From Planctomycetota bacterium (GTDB taxonomy: Bacteria > Planctomycetota > Phycisphaerae > UBA1845): a stretch of DNA of 64,000 nucleotides. Location of the stretch: contig JAKQDH010000182.1 of NCBI GenBank assembly GCA_029558835.1, positions 1 to 64,000 on the forward strand, written 5' to 3'. Position numbers and translations under genes: made by a program. The notes under the pieces are model-generated. The model did not search any database and was not told where the DNA came from. It saw nothing but the letters and a program-made list of their open reading frames with translations. Of the stretch, positions 34,035-43,224 are shown in pieces (position 1 is the stretch's first letter; each line of letters opens with the position of its first letter).

Positions 34035-36005
34035 ATGCCCGAGACCACTACTGCGAAGGACGTCTTCCCACCCTCGGCCGGGTTCCGCGACCGTGCCTAC
34101 ATCAAGTCGATGGAGCAATACCGGCAGATGTACCAGGAGTCCATCGACCACCCCGACCAGTTCTGGGGCAAGGTAGGCGAGGAGTTCTACTGGAAGCAGC
34201 GCTGGACCAAGGTTCGCGAGTTCGACTTCCGGGACAAGATCTCGATCAAGTACTACCTGGGTGCCAAGACGAACATCACGTACAACTGCCTCGACCGGCA
34301 CCTCGAGAAGCACGGCAACCAGGTGGCCATCATCTGGGAGGGTAATGAGCCCGGCGAGGACGCCAAGCTCACCTACAAGCAGTTGCACGCCGAAGTGTGC
34401 AAGATGGCCAACGTGCTCAAGAAGTTCGGCGTGAAGAAGGGGGACCGCGTTTCCATCTACATGCCGATGCTCAAGGAGCTGGCGATCGCCATGCTCGCCT
34501 GCGCCCGCATCGGGGCGATCCACTCCATCGTCTTCGGCGGGTTCAGCCCGGACTCGCTGGCGGACCGCATCGTCGACTCGCGCTGCGAGATATTGCTCAC
34601 AACGGATGGTGTGTACCGCGGAGCCAAGGCCGTCACGCTCAAGGCCAACGCGGACGAGGCCATGCGGTTGGCGGGTAAGCAGGGCGTGAACGTGAAGACC
34701 TGCATCGTGTACGAGCGCGTCGGCAAGGGTAAGCTGACCACGGACATGCTGGCGGGACGCGACCACTGGTGGCACGACGTGATGAAGGACGCCTCCCCGC
34801 AGTGCGACTGCGAGTGGATGGACTCCGAGGACCCGCTGTTCATCCTCTACACGTCGGGCTCGACGGGCAAGCCGAAGGGCGTGCTGCACACCGTCGGCGG
34901 CTACATGGTGTTTGTGGCGTGCACCCACAAGTACATCTTCGACTACCACGACGGCGACATCTTCTGGTGCACGGCCGACATCGGCTGGGTCACCGGCCAC
35001 TCGTACATCGTGTACGGCCCCCTGTGCAACGGGGCGACCAGCGTGATGTTCGAGGGCATCCCGACGTATCCGAACGCCGGGCGCTTCTGGGACGTCGTGG
35101 ACAAGTACAAAGTCACCCAGTTCTACACGGCTCCCACGGCCATTCGGGCCCTGATGCGCGAGGGCGATGACCCGCCCAAGCAGCGCAGCTTGGCCAGCCT
35201 GCGGCTGCTGGGTACGGTGGGTGAGCCCATCAACCCCGAGGCGTGGATGTGGTACCACCGGTTCATCGGGCACGAGCGCTGCCCGATCGTGGATACCTGG
35301 TGGCAGACGGAGACGGGTGGCATTCTGATCACGCCGTTGCCCGGCGCCGTCCCCGCCAAGCCGGGCTCGGCCACCCTGCCGTTCTTCGGCGTCAAGCCTT
35401 GCATCATCGACGAGAAGGGCAACATCGTGCAGGGCCCGGCCTCCGGCGCGCTGTTCATCTCGGAGCCCTGGCCCGGGATCATGCGCACCGTCTACGGGCA
35501 GCATGAACGCTTCAAAGAGACGTACTTCACCCGCGTGCCGGGTTACTACTTCACCGGCGACGGCTGCCGCCGCGACGAGGACGGCTACTACTGGATCACC
35601 GGGCGCATCGACGACGTGATCAACGTCTCCGGGCACCGGCTCGGCACGGCCGAGGTCGAGAGCGCGCTGGTGTCGCACCCGGCCGTGGCGGAAGCGGCCG
35701 TGGTCGGCTATCCGCACGAGATCAAGGGGCAGGGCATCTACGCCTACGTCACCCTGCGGACCGGCAACGAGTACACCGACGCCCTGAAGAAGGAGCTGGT
35801 CGCCCACGTGCGTAAGGAGATTGGCCCGATCGCCACTCCCGACGTGATCCACTGGGCGCCCGGACTGCCCAAGACCCGCTCGGGCAAGATCATGCGGCGC
35901 ATTCTGCGGAAGATCGCCGAGGGTCAGTCCGACCAGATCGGTGATACGACCACGCTGGCCGATCCGAGCGTCGTGGACAACCTGGTGAAGACGTACAAGA
36001 AGTAG
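34035..36005 (+). CDS. acsA: Acetyl-coenzyme A synthetase
   Basis: 656 residues, the standard length. It activates acetate to acetyl-CoA through acetyl-AMP. Motifs in order: VWGKVGEEFYWKQ-type N-terminal domain, GDRVSIYMPML, the adenylate-forming P-loop YTSGSTGKPKGVLHTVGGY, the TWWQTETGG active-site motif, YFTGDGCRRDEDGYYWITGR and the C-terminal PKTRSGKIMRRILRK, whose Lys is catalytic and subject to acetylation in this family. GGAGCAAGAG lies upstream of the ATG. No acetyltransferase or deacetylase regulator is next to it. Confidence 0.97.
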   Translation: MPETTTAKDVFPPSAGFRDRAYIKSMEQYRQMYQESIDHPDQFWGKVGEEFYWKQRWTKVREFDFRDKISIKYYLGAKTNITYNCLDRHLEKHGNQVAIIWEGNEPGEDAKLTYKQLHAEVCKMANVLKKFGVKKGDRVSIYMPMLKELAIAMLACARIGAIHSIVFGGFSPDSLADRIVDSRCEILLTTDGVYRGAKAVTLKANADEAMRLAGKQGVNVKTCIVYERVGKGKLTTDMLAGRDHWWHDVMKDASPQCDCEWMDSEDPLFILYTSGSTGKPKGVLHTVGGYMVFVACTHKYIFDYHDGDIFWCTADIGWVTGHSYIVYGPLCNGATSVMFEGIPTYPNAGRFWDVVDKYKVTQFYTAPTAIRALMREGDDPPKQRSLASLRLLGTVGEPINPEAWMWYHRFIGHERCPIVDTWWQTETGGILITPLPGAVPAKPGSATLPFFGVKPCIIDEKGNIVQGPASGALFISEPWPGIMRTVYGQHERFKETYFTRVPGYYFTGDGCRRDEDGYYWITGRIDDVINVSGHRLGTAEVESALVSHPAVAEAAVVGYPHEIKGQGIYAYVTLRTGNEYTDALKKELVAHVRKEIGPIATPDVIHWAPGLPKTRSGKIMRRILRKIAEGQSDQIGDTTTLADPSVVDNLVKTYKK

Positions 36006-36414
36006 TCCGGCAATCCGCGGTTTTCGGGTGTGCCGCTGTCGCGGCACTGGATGAATGCGCGCCGGCACGGTTGGGGCGGAGTTCGCCCGCCCTCCGGGCG
36101 GCAGAGGACGGCCACTCCAGACGGAAGAGGACGCTTGCTCTTCGCCCGGAGGACGCACGGGGGTTGCCAGGGACTTTGAGTCCCTGGTGGGCGATTTGCT
36201 GCTTTACTCTCCCCCCCCGCCCGGAGGGCGCGCGAGACCCGCGTGCAGGTCGGGCCGTGTGCGGTGCCCGTGGAGTGGGGCAGAAAGGGGCAAACGCCCG
36301 AGTGTGCTTACGCCAGGCACGTCTACTCCCGCGGCCAGGAGCGCGCCCCAAAGTGCAGGCGCCGCCTGTCCGATGGGGTGTTAGAGGCCACGCCGGAAAC
36401 AAGGAGAACTTCCG
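36006..36414 (+). other. Intergenic region, 409 bp, with a short hairpin
   Basis: A perfect 9-bp stem with a TTG loop lies at 36167-36187 (CCAGGGACT / AGTCCCTGG); no T-run follows it directly. GC-rich repeats of the form CCGCCC...GGGCGG are nearby. There is no evident gene. AAGGAGAACTT at 36401-36411 is the ribosome binding site of cysC and fixes its TTG start. Confidence 0.45.
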
Positions 36415-37035
36415 TTGACGAAGATCAAGGCCACCAACATCACGTGGCATGAAGGACATGTGAAGCGCGAGGAACGCGAGAAGCTGCTCAAGCAGAAAGG
36501 CTGCCTGATCTGGATGACCGGGCTGAGCGGGTCGGGGAAGAGCACGTTTGCCTACACGCTCGAACACACCCTTATGCAGCGTGGACACCTGTGCTACGTG
36601 CTCGACGGCGACAACATCCGGCACGGGCTCAACAAGAACCTCGGTTTCAGCGCCGAGGACCGCGAGGAGAACATCCGGCGCATCGGCGAGGTCGCCAAGC
36701 TCTTCGCCGACGCCGGCCTCATCACGGTGACCGCGTTCATCAGCCCGTACCGCAAGGACCGCGACCGCAACCGGGAACTGCTGGGGCCCGGCAACTTCTT
36801 CGAGGTCTTCTGTGACACGCCGATCGAGGTGTGCGAGCAACGCGACCCGAAGGGGCTTTACAAGAAGGCACGGGCCGGCGAGCTGAAGGGCTTCACCGGA
36901 GTCGATGACCCCTACGAGGCCCCGCTGCAGTCCGAACTGGTGCTGGATGCCTCGAAGGTCACGCCGCAGGAGGCGGTCGTGCGACTGATCGAGATGCTCG
37001 AGAAAGCCGGCAAGATTCCGCCGCTGGGAGCGTAG
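36415..37035 (+). CDS. cysC: Adenylylsulfate (APS) kinase
   Basis: 206 residues from a TTG start, chosen because AGGAG sits 8 bases upstream and the family N-terminus (MTKIKATNITWHEGHVKREE) begins there. The enzyme phosphorylates APS to PAPS with ATP. Motifs are GCLIWMTGLSGSGKSTFAYT (P-loop), DGDNIRHGLNKNLGFSAEDR, TAFISPYRKDRDRNREL and GLYKKARAGELKGFTGVDDPYE. PAPS can feed sulfate reduction or sulfation of surface polymers; sulfurylase genes are not in the window. Confidence 0.95.
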   Translation: MTKIKATNITWHEGHVKREEREKLLKQKGCLIWMTGLSGSGKSTFAYTLEHTLMQRGHLCYVLDGDNIRHGLNKNLGFSAEDREENIRRIGEVAKLFADAGLITVTAFISPYRKDRDRNRELLGPGNFFEVFCDTPIEVCEQRDPKGLYKKARAGELKGFTGVDDPYEAPLQSELVLDASKVTPQEAVVRLIEMLEKAGKIPPLGA

Positions 37036-37071
37036 CCGGCGCCGCCTGCGGAGCCTAAGCGGTAGCGAGCA

Positions 37072-37568
37072 GGCAGGTGAATAGCGAATGGCGAAGAGCG
37101 AATGAAGAGGGGCGACGCCATCCCCATCCGAGCCCGAGCGGCAGCGAAGGGCCATGGGCAGAGCCTGAGCGGTAGCGAGATGGCCTCTCGGCCGTAGAGG
37201 GGCAGGCCACGCCGTGCACCCCCGAAGAGGGTGCAGGTCGGTAGCCCAGGGCGGAAGCCCTGGGGAACCGGGAACGATCTTTCTTAATGAAAGCCCCGGA
37301 GGGGCGCCGGGCGTGAACGCAGCGCTGCGCTGCACATCACCATCCGTCGCCCCTCCGGGGCCTATATAGAGATCAGAAAGAAGGCCCCCGCCACCAGGGG
37401 TTGGAAAACAAGGTGCCGATCACCAGGTGTTGGAAACCCCTGGCAACGAACGTCGGCCCTTCCAGGCCCGCGGAGCCGCACACCTTCCGAGCCCATTTGC
37501 TCCCGCTCGGGATCGGATGCTCGCGGTCCCCCCTTCATTCGCTATTCGCCATTCGCTATTCACCTGCC
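37072..37568. repeat. Repeat-dense island bounded by a 40-bp inverted repeat
   Basis: The left arm starting GGCAGGTGAATAGCGAATGG (37072-37114) and the right arm (37526-37568, inverse orientation) match with about 3 differences. Inside are perfect hairpins at 37215-37235 (TGCACCC/GGGTGCA), 37245-37264 (CCCAGGGC/GCCCTGGG, loop GGAA) and paired 14-mers at 37293-37306 and 37348-37361 (GCCCCGGAGGGGCG / CGCCCCTCCGGGGC). Direct repeats of AGC(C/T)GAGCGGTAGCGAG-like sequence flank the left part. No coding frame fits; the 37036-37612 gap is otherwise empty. Confidence 0.7.
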
Positions 37569-37612
37569 CGCTCGGGCTCTGACTCGGCCGCGAGCTTATG
37601 CCACGGCGGTGC

Positions 37613-38158
37613 TTACAGGTCATTGAGCCCCAGGTGACACTGCCTGCAATCCCACAGTCCGTCCGCGGTCTGGTTGTTGTGGCAACTGCGGCAGCCGGAC
37701 TTGCCCGTTTCGCCCCGGCTGGTGTGCATCACGTCCTTCAGTTTGGGGACGAACGCGCCGAATCCGTTGTTGAAGGCGCCCTCGTCTCGGTCATGGCAGA
37801 CCGTGCACGTCTGGAGGCCGGCGCTGGGATTGCTGTGATGGCACGTCATGCACGTGAAGCTCAGGTGCGTATCGTGGGGGAAGTACTTGGCCAGCATGTT
37901 GTCGTAGGGGTCGGTGAGCACGAACGCCGAACAGGTGTCCGTCGTCTCGTCGCAGACCTGGTCGGCCGTGCACGGGGGGGAACCGGCGACGCACCTTGCG
38001 GTGTCCGGGCTACAGGTCTCCGCGCCGTTACAGTACAGTCCGTCGTCACAGTCCGCGTCGGTCGCGCACACACCGTCGCACCCGGTACCGACCACCATCA
38101 GGCACGCGCCCACCACCAGCAGGCATCCGCATTGAGCAGCCATCTTAGCGTATTTCAT
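37613..38158 (-). CDS. Exported tetraheme cytochrome c, probable formate dehydrogenase partner
   Basis: 181 residues. A hydrophobic signal (CLLVVGACLMVVGTGC) may be a lipoprotein signal, although the lipobox is imperfect. A Cys/Asp-rich stretch (GVCATDADCDDGLYCNG) follows. Four c-type heme sites lie in the last 90 residues: CMTCH, CTVCH, CRSCH and CRQCH, with extra His residues (HDTHLSF, HHSNP, MHTSRG) available as distal ligands, as in cytochrome c7/c3-like proteins. It is 21 bp downstream of fdhE, at the end of the formate dehydrogenase operon, and is likely the electron acceptor of that enzyme (inference from context). Confidence 0.87.
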   Translation of the reverse strand: MKYAKMAAQCGCLLVVGACLMVVGTGCDGVCATDADCDDGLYCNGAETCSPDTARCVAGSPPCTADQVCDETTDTCSAFVLTDPYDNMLAKYFPHDTHLSFTCMTCHHSNPSAGLQTCTVCHDRDEGAFNNGFGAFVPKLKDVMHTSRGETGKSGCRSCHNNQTADGLWDCRQCHLGLNDL

Positions 38159-38179
38159 TCCTGAGTATCTCCCGCACGA

Positions 38180-39100
38180 TTAGGCCTTGCATTCCAAAGG
38201 TACCAGGTCCTTCTCCTCCGCGAGGGTGTCCAGATGCGCGGACGCCAGCCACTCCAGATACGCGTGGACCGGACCTTCAATCCGATCCCCGTCCACCGTC
38301 TTGAGATAGCGTCTGCAACTGCCGCAGAAGTCGATCCGCAATTCCGGTTCGGCGGTGGTGAAATAGTACTTGGCGTCGCCGGCCCGGCGTGAGCTGCAGT
38401 GCGGACACTGCATAGGGGGGACCGTCCACCGTGCTCCGCAAAACGCGCAGTGCAGGTACATGCGGGCCCCGCCCGTTACGCCACCCTCGCCGGGCGGATC
38501 ACCATGCAGCTCGGCCAGCTTCACCGGGCCGGCACAGGCCGGGCACCGTCCGCGCTGCCACTCCCCCAGCCGGTCTCCCGGCAGCCAGGACCGGGCGATC
38601 CGCTGCCAATGTGGATACGTGGTCGCCCACGCCAACGCGGCCAGCGCCTCATGACCGATGCCAAGCCCGGCGGCGACCTGAGCCACCGACTCCGGCCGCC
38701 AGGGACGCTGTTCCAGTAGCCAGAGACCGGCGTCGAACCGCCCACCGTGCTCCGCTTCATCCAGCCGCTGCACGACCGAGCGCAGCACGTCGTTGCCTCG
38801 GCGGAACAACCCCTTCATCTCGGTCCACAGGCTCCGCAGGGACTCGACATCGAGCCCCGGGTCATACCGCTCGATCAGCGGCACCCCCTCCCTCAGACTC
38901 TGCCGTGCCTGCTCGGGCTCCACCGGCTCCGGGCGGACGCAGACCTCGGCCGCCCGCTCGATTTGCCGGCGAAATACCGTCAGGTAGAACTCGACCGGTT
39001 CCTTGTACGCCGGGCGCGCGCGCAGAATCGCGCCGGCCCGACGTTCCAGGCTCTGCAGGGCCGAGCCCACGGTTCGGTCTGAGGGAGGGGAACCGCTCAT
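38180..39100 (-). CDS. fdhE: Formate dehydrogenase accessory protein FdhE
   Basis: 306 residues from ATG 39100; an in-frame TTG at 39118 adds six residues. FdhE is needed to assemble active formate dehydrogenase. The C-terminal half has four zinc-ribbon type CxxC pairs: RCPACAGPV, LHCAFCGARW, QCPHCSSRR and FCGSCRRYLK, as in the family. The N-terminal half is helical (ARQSLREGVPLIERYDPGL). It sits between the beta subunit gene and the cytochrome gene, consistent with one operon. Confidence 0.92.
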   Translation of the reverse strand: MSGSPPSDRTVGSALQSLERRAGAILRARPAYKEPVEFYLTVFRRQIERAAEVCVRPEPVEPEQARQSLREGVPLIERYDPGLDVESLRSLWTEMKGLFRRGNDVLRSVVQRLDEAEHGGRFDAGLWLLEQRPWRPESVAQVAAGLGIGHEALAALAWATTYPHWQRIARSWLPGDRLGEWQRGRCPACAGPVKLAELHGDPPGEGGVTGGARMYLHCAFCGARWTVPPMQCPHCSSRRAGDAKYYFTTAEPELRIDFCGSCRRYLKTVDGDRIEGPVHAYLEWLASAHLDTLAEEKDLVPLECKA

Positions 39101-39132
39101 GCCAACTCTCTGCCCCAACCGCGTTCGCTACC

Positions 39133-39286
39133 GCTCTCCCCCCTGGGGAGAGGGCAGGGTGAGGGGAGGCGCCGCAGCTCCCTTACCTCCCCCATACCCC
39201 AGTCTCGTACTTCACTCGACGCGCACCCTGCGTGGTGGCGGTATCTCCACCCTCCCCCGCCTCCTCCCGGGGAGGGAGGGAGGTGA
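39133..39286. repeat. Two copies of dispersed inverted repeat family B
   Basis: The first copy (39133-39170) reads CTCTCCCCCCTGGGGAGAGG, then GCAGGGTGAGGGGAGG. The second (39249-39286) reads CACCCTCCCCCGCCTCCTCC, then CGGGGAGGGAGGGAGGTGAG. They occupy most of the 195-bp gap between fdhE and the beta subunit gene, inside an otherwise tight operon. A GAGCGGTAGCGA motif (39125-39136, minus strand) abuts the first. Confidence 0.7.
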
Positions 39287-39295
39287 GCGCGCCGA

Positions 39296-39958
39296 CTAGG
39301 GGGTCGCCACCGCCGATTGCAGCGTGTACAGGCTCTCCTTGTCGCCCAGGATGATGAGCAACCGCACGTCGCGCCGGTCGAGGATGGTGGCATGCGGGAA
39401 CTGGGCCCGGACCGCTTGCACCCGGGCCTCGGCCAGGGCGAGCATGTCGTCAAAGTCGCCGAACTCGATCGCGTCGCTCGGACACGCCTTGACGCACGCG
39501 GGAAGCTCCCCGTTCTGCACGCGGTCATAGCACATCACGCACTTGTACAGCCGCCCGTCCGGACCCTGGCGCGGCACGTTGAATGGACACGCCGCCCGAA
39601 TCCGCGCGAAATCCTCGTTGGCGGTCTTCTCGGTGAAGAGCACCGCCCCCGTCTGGGCATCAATCACGATGGCCGTGGGGTCGGCGGCCGCCTGCTTGCA
39701 CGGCGCGTCCAGGCAGTGCCGGCAGGACTGACGCACGAAGTTCCACGCCAGCGACCCGTCCTCCCGCAGCGACTCCTTGAAGTGGACGAGCAGCCAGTTG
39801 CTGTAGGACAGATCGGGCGGATTTTCGTAGGTGCCGCGATTGGTCGGCACGACCGCCTCGGCCGGGTTCTCGTTCCACTGCTTGCAGGCCACCTGGCAGG
39901 ACCGGCAGGCGAAGCACTTGGTCGAATCGAAGACAATCGCTTTTCCGTTCCGGGCCAT
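39296..39958 (-). CDS. Formate dehydrogenase beta subunit, three-cluster ferredoxin-like protein
   Basis: 220 residues. Cysteine motifs are CFACRSCQVACKQW, CRHCLDAPCKQ, RAACPFN and CVMCYDR...PACVKACP, totalling 12 Cys, enough for three [4Fe-4S] clusters. That number and the length match the soluble periplasmic beta subunit of Desulfovibrio-type enzymes, not the four-cluster, membrane-anchored FdnH of E. coli; there is no C-terminal membrane helix. It receives electrons from the catalytic subunit. It starts 3 bp after the alpha subunit stop. It has no signal peptide, so it would be exported together with the Tat-dependent alpha subunit. Confidence 0.92.
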   Translation of the reverse strand: MARNGKAIVFDSTKCFACRSCQVACKQWNENPAEAVVPTNRGTYENPPDLSYSNWLLVHFKESLREDGSLAWNFVRQSCRHCLDAPCKQAAADPTAIVIDAQTGAVLFTEKTANEDFARIRAACPFNVPRQGPDGRLYKCVMCYDRVQNGELPACVKACPSDAIEFGDFDDMLALAEARVQAVRAQFPHATILDRRDVRLLIILGDKESLYTLQSAVATP

Positions 39959-39961
39959 GCC

Positions 39962-42900
39962 TTACGCCTCCTTCACGACGTCCACCATGAACGCCTTGCT
40001 CTCGGGAATCCGCGTGTTCGGGTCGCCCACGTTGGGGGTCAGCATGTTCGAGCTCGTCACCCGCGTGGCGTCGCGCACCGGAGCGAGCCAGCCGTAGCAC
40101 CACGGCATCCCCACCTCGTGTATCGTCTTGCCCATGACGGTGAACGGCTTGAAGCGTTTGGTGACGATGGCGACGGCTTTGATGCCCTCCGGACAACGCG
40201 CATTCTTCACCCGCACCCGGTCGCCGTTGGCGATGCCCTTCTCGGCCGCCAACTCCTCGGACATCTCCACGAACATCTCCGGCTGCAACTCGTTGAGCCA
40301 CGGCACCCAGCGCGTCATCACGCCCGTCTGCCAGTGCTCGACCACGCGGTAGGTGGTGCCGATGATCGGGTACTGCGTGCTGCCCGGCTCGGCCACGGCA
40401 TTCAACTCCTCCGCCGGCGGTACGAACACGGTGGGGTTCAGCCGCGTCCCATGCCCCATCGGGTTCGTGGTCAAGGGGCTCTCCAGCGGCTCGTAGTGCT
40501 CGGGGAAGGGCCCCTCGGCCATCTTGCCGATGTCGAAGATGCGTCCGATGCCTTCCGCTTCCATGATATAGGGCAGGCGCCCGGCAGGATTGTCCGTGCC
40601 ATCCGCGTTTTTCAGCGGCGGGTAGTTGCCGTCCACCACGTCCCCGACCCACTTCGAGTTGGCGGCGTCCCAGGTGATCACGGCGCGGGCGGGGTCGTAT
40701 GGCTGGCCGTACAGGTCCACGCTGGCGCGGTTGTACACGATCCGCCGGTTGAGCGGCCAGGCCCACGCCCACTCCGGGTTGCCGCCGATACCGCTGGTCT
40801 CGCGTATGCGCCGGGCCATCTTGTTGCCCGCGGCGAAGTCGGCGGCGGTGTACGAGGCGCAGTAGACCCAGCAGCCTGACGACGTCTTGCCGTCGTCCCG
40901 CAGCTTCGCGAAGCTGGGCACCAGGCTACCCGCCTGTACCTCTGTCCCGTCGGCCTCGATGAAATTCTCCAGGTAGTAGCCGTTGATCTCCTTGGCGATG
41001 AGCCTCGCCGGCGACTCGGAGCCGTCGAAGTAGTCCCACTTGAGGTTCAGGAGCGGGTCCGGAAACGCGCCGCCCTCGGTCTCGTACAGGTGACACAGCT
41101 CCACGTAGATCTCGTTCATGATCTCCGCGTCGGGCATTGCCACGCCGGGCGCGTCGACCGCCTTGTAACGCCACTGGGCCCAGCGCCCGGAGTTGATGAT
41201 GCTGCCTTCCTTCTCCACCGAAGCGGCTGCCGGAAGCTGGAACACCTCCGTCCCGATCTGGGTCGGGTCCATGCCGGGCCCGCGCCAGAAATCGCCCGTC
41301 TCCGTCGGATAGATGTTGACCGTCACCATCCAGTCCAGCTTGGCCAGTGCTTGCCGGACCTTATTCACATTGGCGCTGGCGCAAGCCGGGTTCTGCCCCC
41401 AGGCGAACAAGCCCCGGATCTCCCCGCGGTACAGGGCATCGAAGATCGGCTGCCAGGCGTAGTTGGTGTTGCCCTCCCGCTTGGGCAGCCACGCGTAGCC
41501 AAAGTCGTTGTCCGCCGTGGCGGCCGTGCCGTACATCGACTTCAGGTAGCTGGTGATGTACTTCGGATAGTTGCTCCACCAGTTGGCGCTGCGCGGTTCC
41601 TTGGTGGTCGGCATCCAGGCGGTGATGTACTCCTCCCGGGTGGTCTGGGCTGCCTGCGGCGAAGTCAGGTACCCCGGCAGAATGTGGTACAGCAACCCGT
41701 GGTCCGTCGAGCCCTGCACGTTCGACTCGCCGCGCAGAGCGTTGATGCCGCCGCCGGCCATGCCCACGTTGCCCAGCAGAAGCTGGATCATGCAGAACGT
41801 CCGGATGTTCTGCGCGCCCACGGTATGCTGCGTCCAGCCCATCGCGTACATGACCGTGCCGACGCGATTCGGTTGATACGTGCCCGGGTAGCGCTCCGCA
41901 TCAGTCGGGTCGCCCACGAACGTCTTGTACACCTCCAGCAGCTTCGCCTTCGGCGTACCGGTGACGTTGGAGACCGTGTCCAGGTCGTACCGGGCGTAGT
42001 GCTGCTTGACGAGCTGATACACGCAGCGCGGATCCTGCAGCGTCTTGTCCTTCAGGGCGACGCCGTCCGCGTCGGTCTTGTAACTGAACGTCGCCTTGCT
42101 GTACGCCCGCGTGGCCGCGTCGTAGCCGCTGAACAGCCCCGTCGCGGCGTCGAACGCGTAATCGTCGTGGATGATGTAGCCGGCATTGGTGTACTCGGCT
42201 ACGTACTCCGTCTGGATGATGTCGTTGGACAGGATGTAGTTGAGCATCCCGCCCAGAAAGGCGATGTCCGTTCCGCTGCGCAGCGGGGCGTAAACGTCGG
42301 CCTTGCTCGAGGTCCGCGTGAAACGCGGGTCCACGTGAATCAGCTTCGCGCCGCGCACGCGGGCCTCGGTGATCCAGCGGAACGAGATGGGGTGGTTCTC
42401 CGACGCGTTCGATCCCATGATCAGGATCACGTCGGCGTTCTTCAGGTCGATCCAGTGGTTCGTCATCGCACCCCGCCCGAAGGAAGTCGCCAGACTGGCG
42501 ACGGTGGCGGAGTGTCAGTTCCTGGCCTGATGTTCTATGTACACCAGCCCCAGCCCGCGCAGGAACTTCTGGTACAGCCAGCATTCCTCGTTGTCCATCG
42601 CGGCGCTGCCCAGGGACGCGATCCGCAGGGTGCGATTCACCGTCTGGCCGCTCGCGTTGACCGTCTCGAAGGTGGCGTCCCGGACGTCCTTGATCCGCCG
42701 GGCGATCAGCGGCACCGCCTCCTCCCAGGTCATGTCCTGCCACTCGGTGGCGAACGGGGCCCGGTACTGCACGGTCTTCAGGCGGTTGGGATTGTTGGCC
42801 ATCTGGTACAGCGACGAGCCCTTGGAGCAGGCACTGCCCTCGTTGATGGGGTGCTCGGCGTCTCCCTCGATGTTGATGACCTTCCCGCCCGCCGCGTGCA

Positions 42901-43084
42901 CCACGAAGCCGCATCCCACCCCGCAGTATGGGCAGATCGTCGTGGTCCGCGTCGCCTCCGTCAGGTTCTTGCGGAGCGAAACGGCGTGCGCCCGCACCGG
43001 CTCGAGCAGAAAGCCCATGCCGGTGACCGCCACGCCCGCTGTCACCGCCGACGTCTTCAGAAACTCCCTTCGCGTCAGCAACAT
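39962..43084 (-). CDS. fdhA: Formate dehydrogenase alpha (catalytic) subunit, selenocysteine-containing
   Basis: 1040 residues when the in-frame TGA at 42515-42517 is read as selenocysteine (residue 190). Without this the frame would stop after EHQARN; the same frame continues with HSATVASLATSFGRGAMTNH, matching the family sequence around the catalytic Sec. The protein oxidises formate at a Mo/W-bis-MGD centre. The N-terminus is a Tat signal (TRREFLKTSAVTAG). One [4Fe-4S] site is CPYCGVGCGF with a fourth Cys in GSACSKG. The pterin-binding part includes ILIMGSNASENHP and FAWGQNPACAS; the C-terminal cofactor-binding domain ends near WCYGWLAPVRDATRVT. GAGGAGG precedes ATG 43084. A conventional gene caller would split it into two. 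Confidence 0.95.
42486..42517 (-). promoter_or_regulatory. Putative bacterial SECIS element at the selenocysteine UGA of fdhA
   Basis: Read on the minus strand, the UGA (42517-42515) is followed after 12 bases by a perfect 6-bp stem GTCGCC/GGCGAC with the 5-base loop AGTCT (42496-42492). E. coli fdhF/fdnG SECIS hairpins have the same placement, about 11 bases after the UGA, and a GGUCU-type loop. The element lies inside the coding sequence, as bacterial SECIS elements do. Confidence 0.8.
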
Positions 43085-43224
43085 TCGGTACCTCCTCACA
43101 CGTGACCCAGTACCTTTAAGACTCCCCTGATTCCGTGATTGACCGGCTCGTCGCCGCTTCGCCGCGCCGCCCATCGCGCAGCGACCCCCCTCGCGCCGTG
43201 GGCGGTCCGCTCCAGGAACCGGCG

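Noticed and set aside
33936..36158. A 740-codon antisense frame over acsA
   Set aside because: The plus strand encodes complete acetyl-CoA synthetase with all motifs; the antisense translation is unstructured and Val/His/Arg-rich.
37613..38158. Treating the Cys-rich N-terminal region of the cytochrome as extra heme sites
   Set aside because: Those Cys residues do not form CXXCH motifs; only four CXXCH sites are present.
42467..42517. Stop codon splitting fdhA into a 219-residue and an 834-residue gene (pseudogene or frameshift)
   Set aside because: Both parts are in the same reading phase, the family sequence continues immediately after the TGA, and the TGA is at the known selenocysteine position with a SECIS-like hairpin.
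41090..43105. A 671-codon antisense frame over fdhA
   Set aside because: Shadow of the formate dehydrogenase coding strand; no start signal or family similarity.
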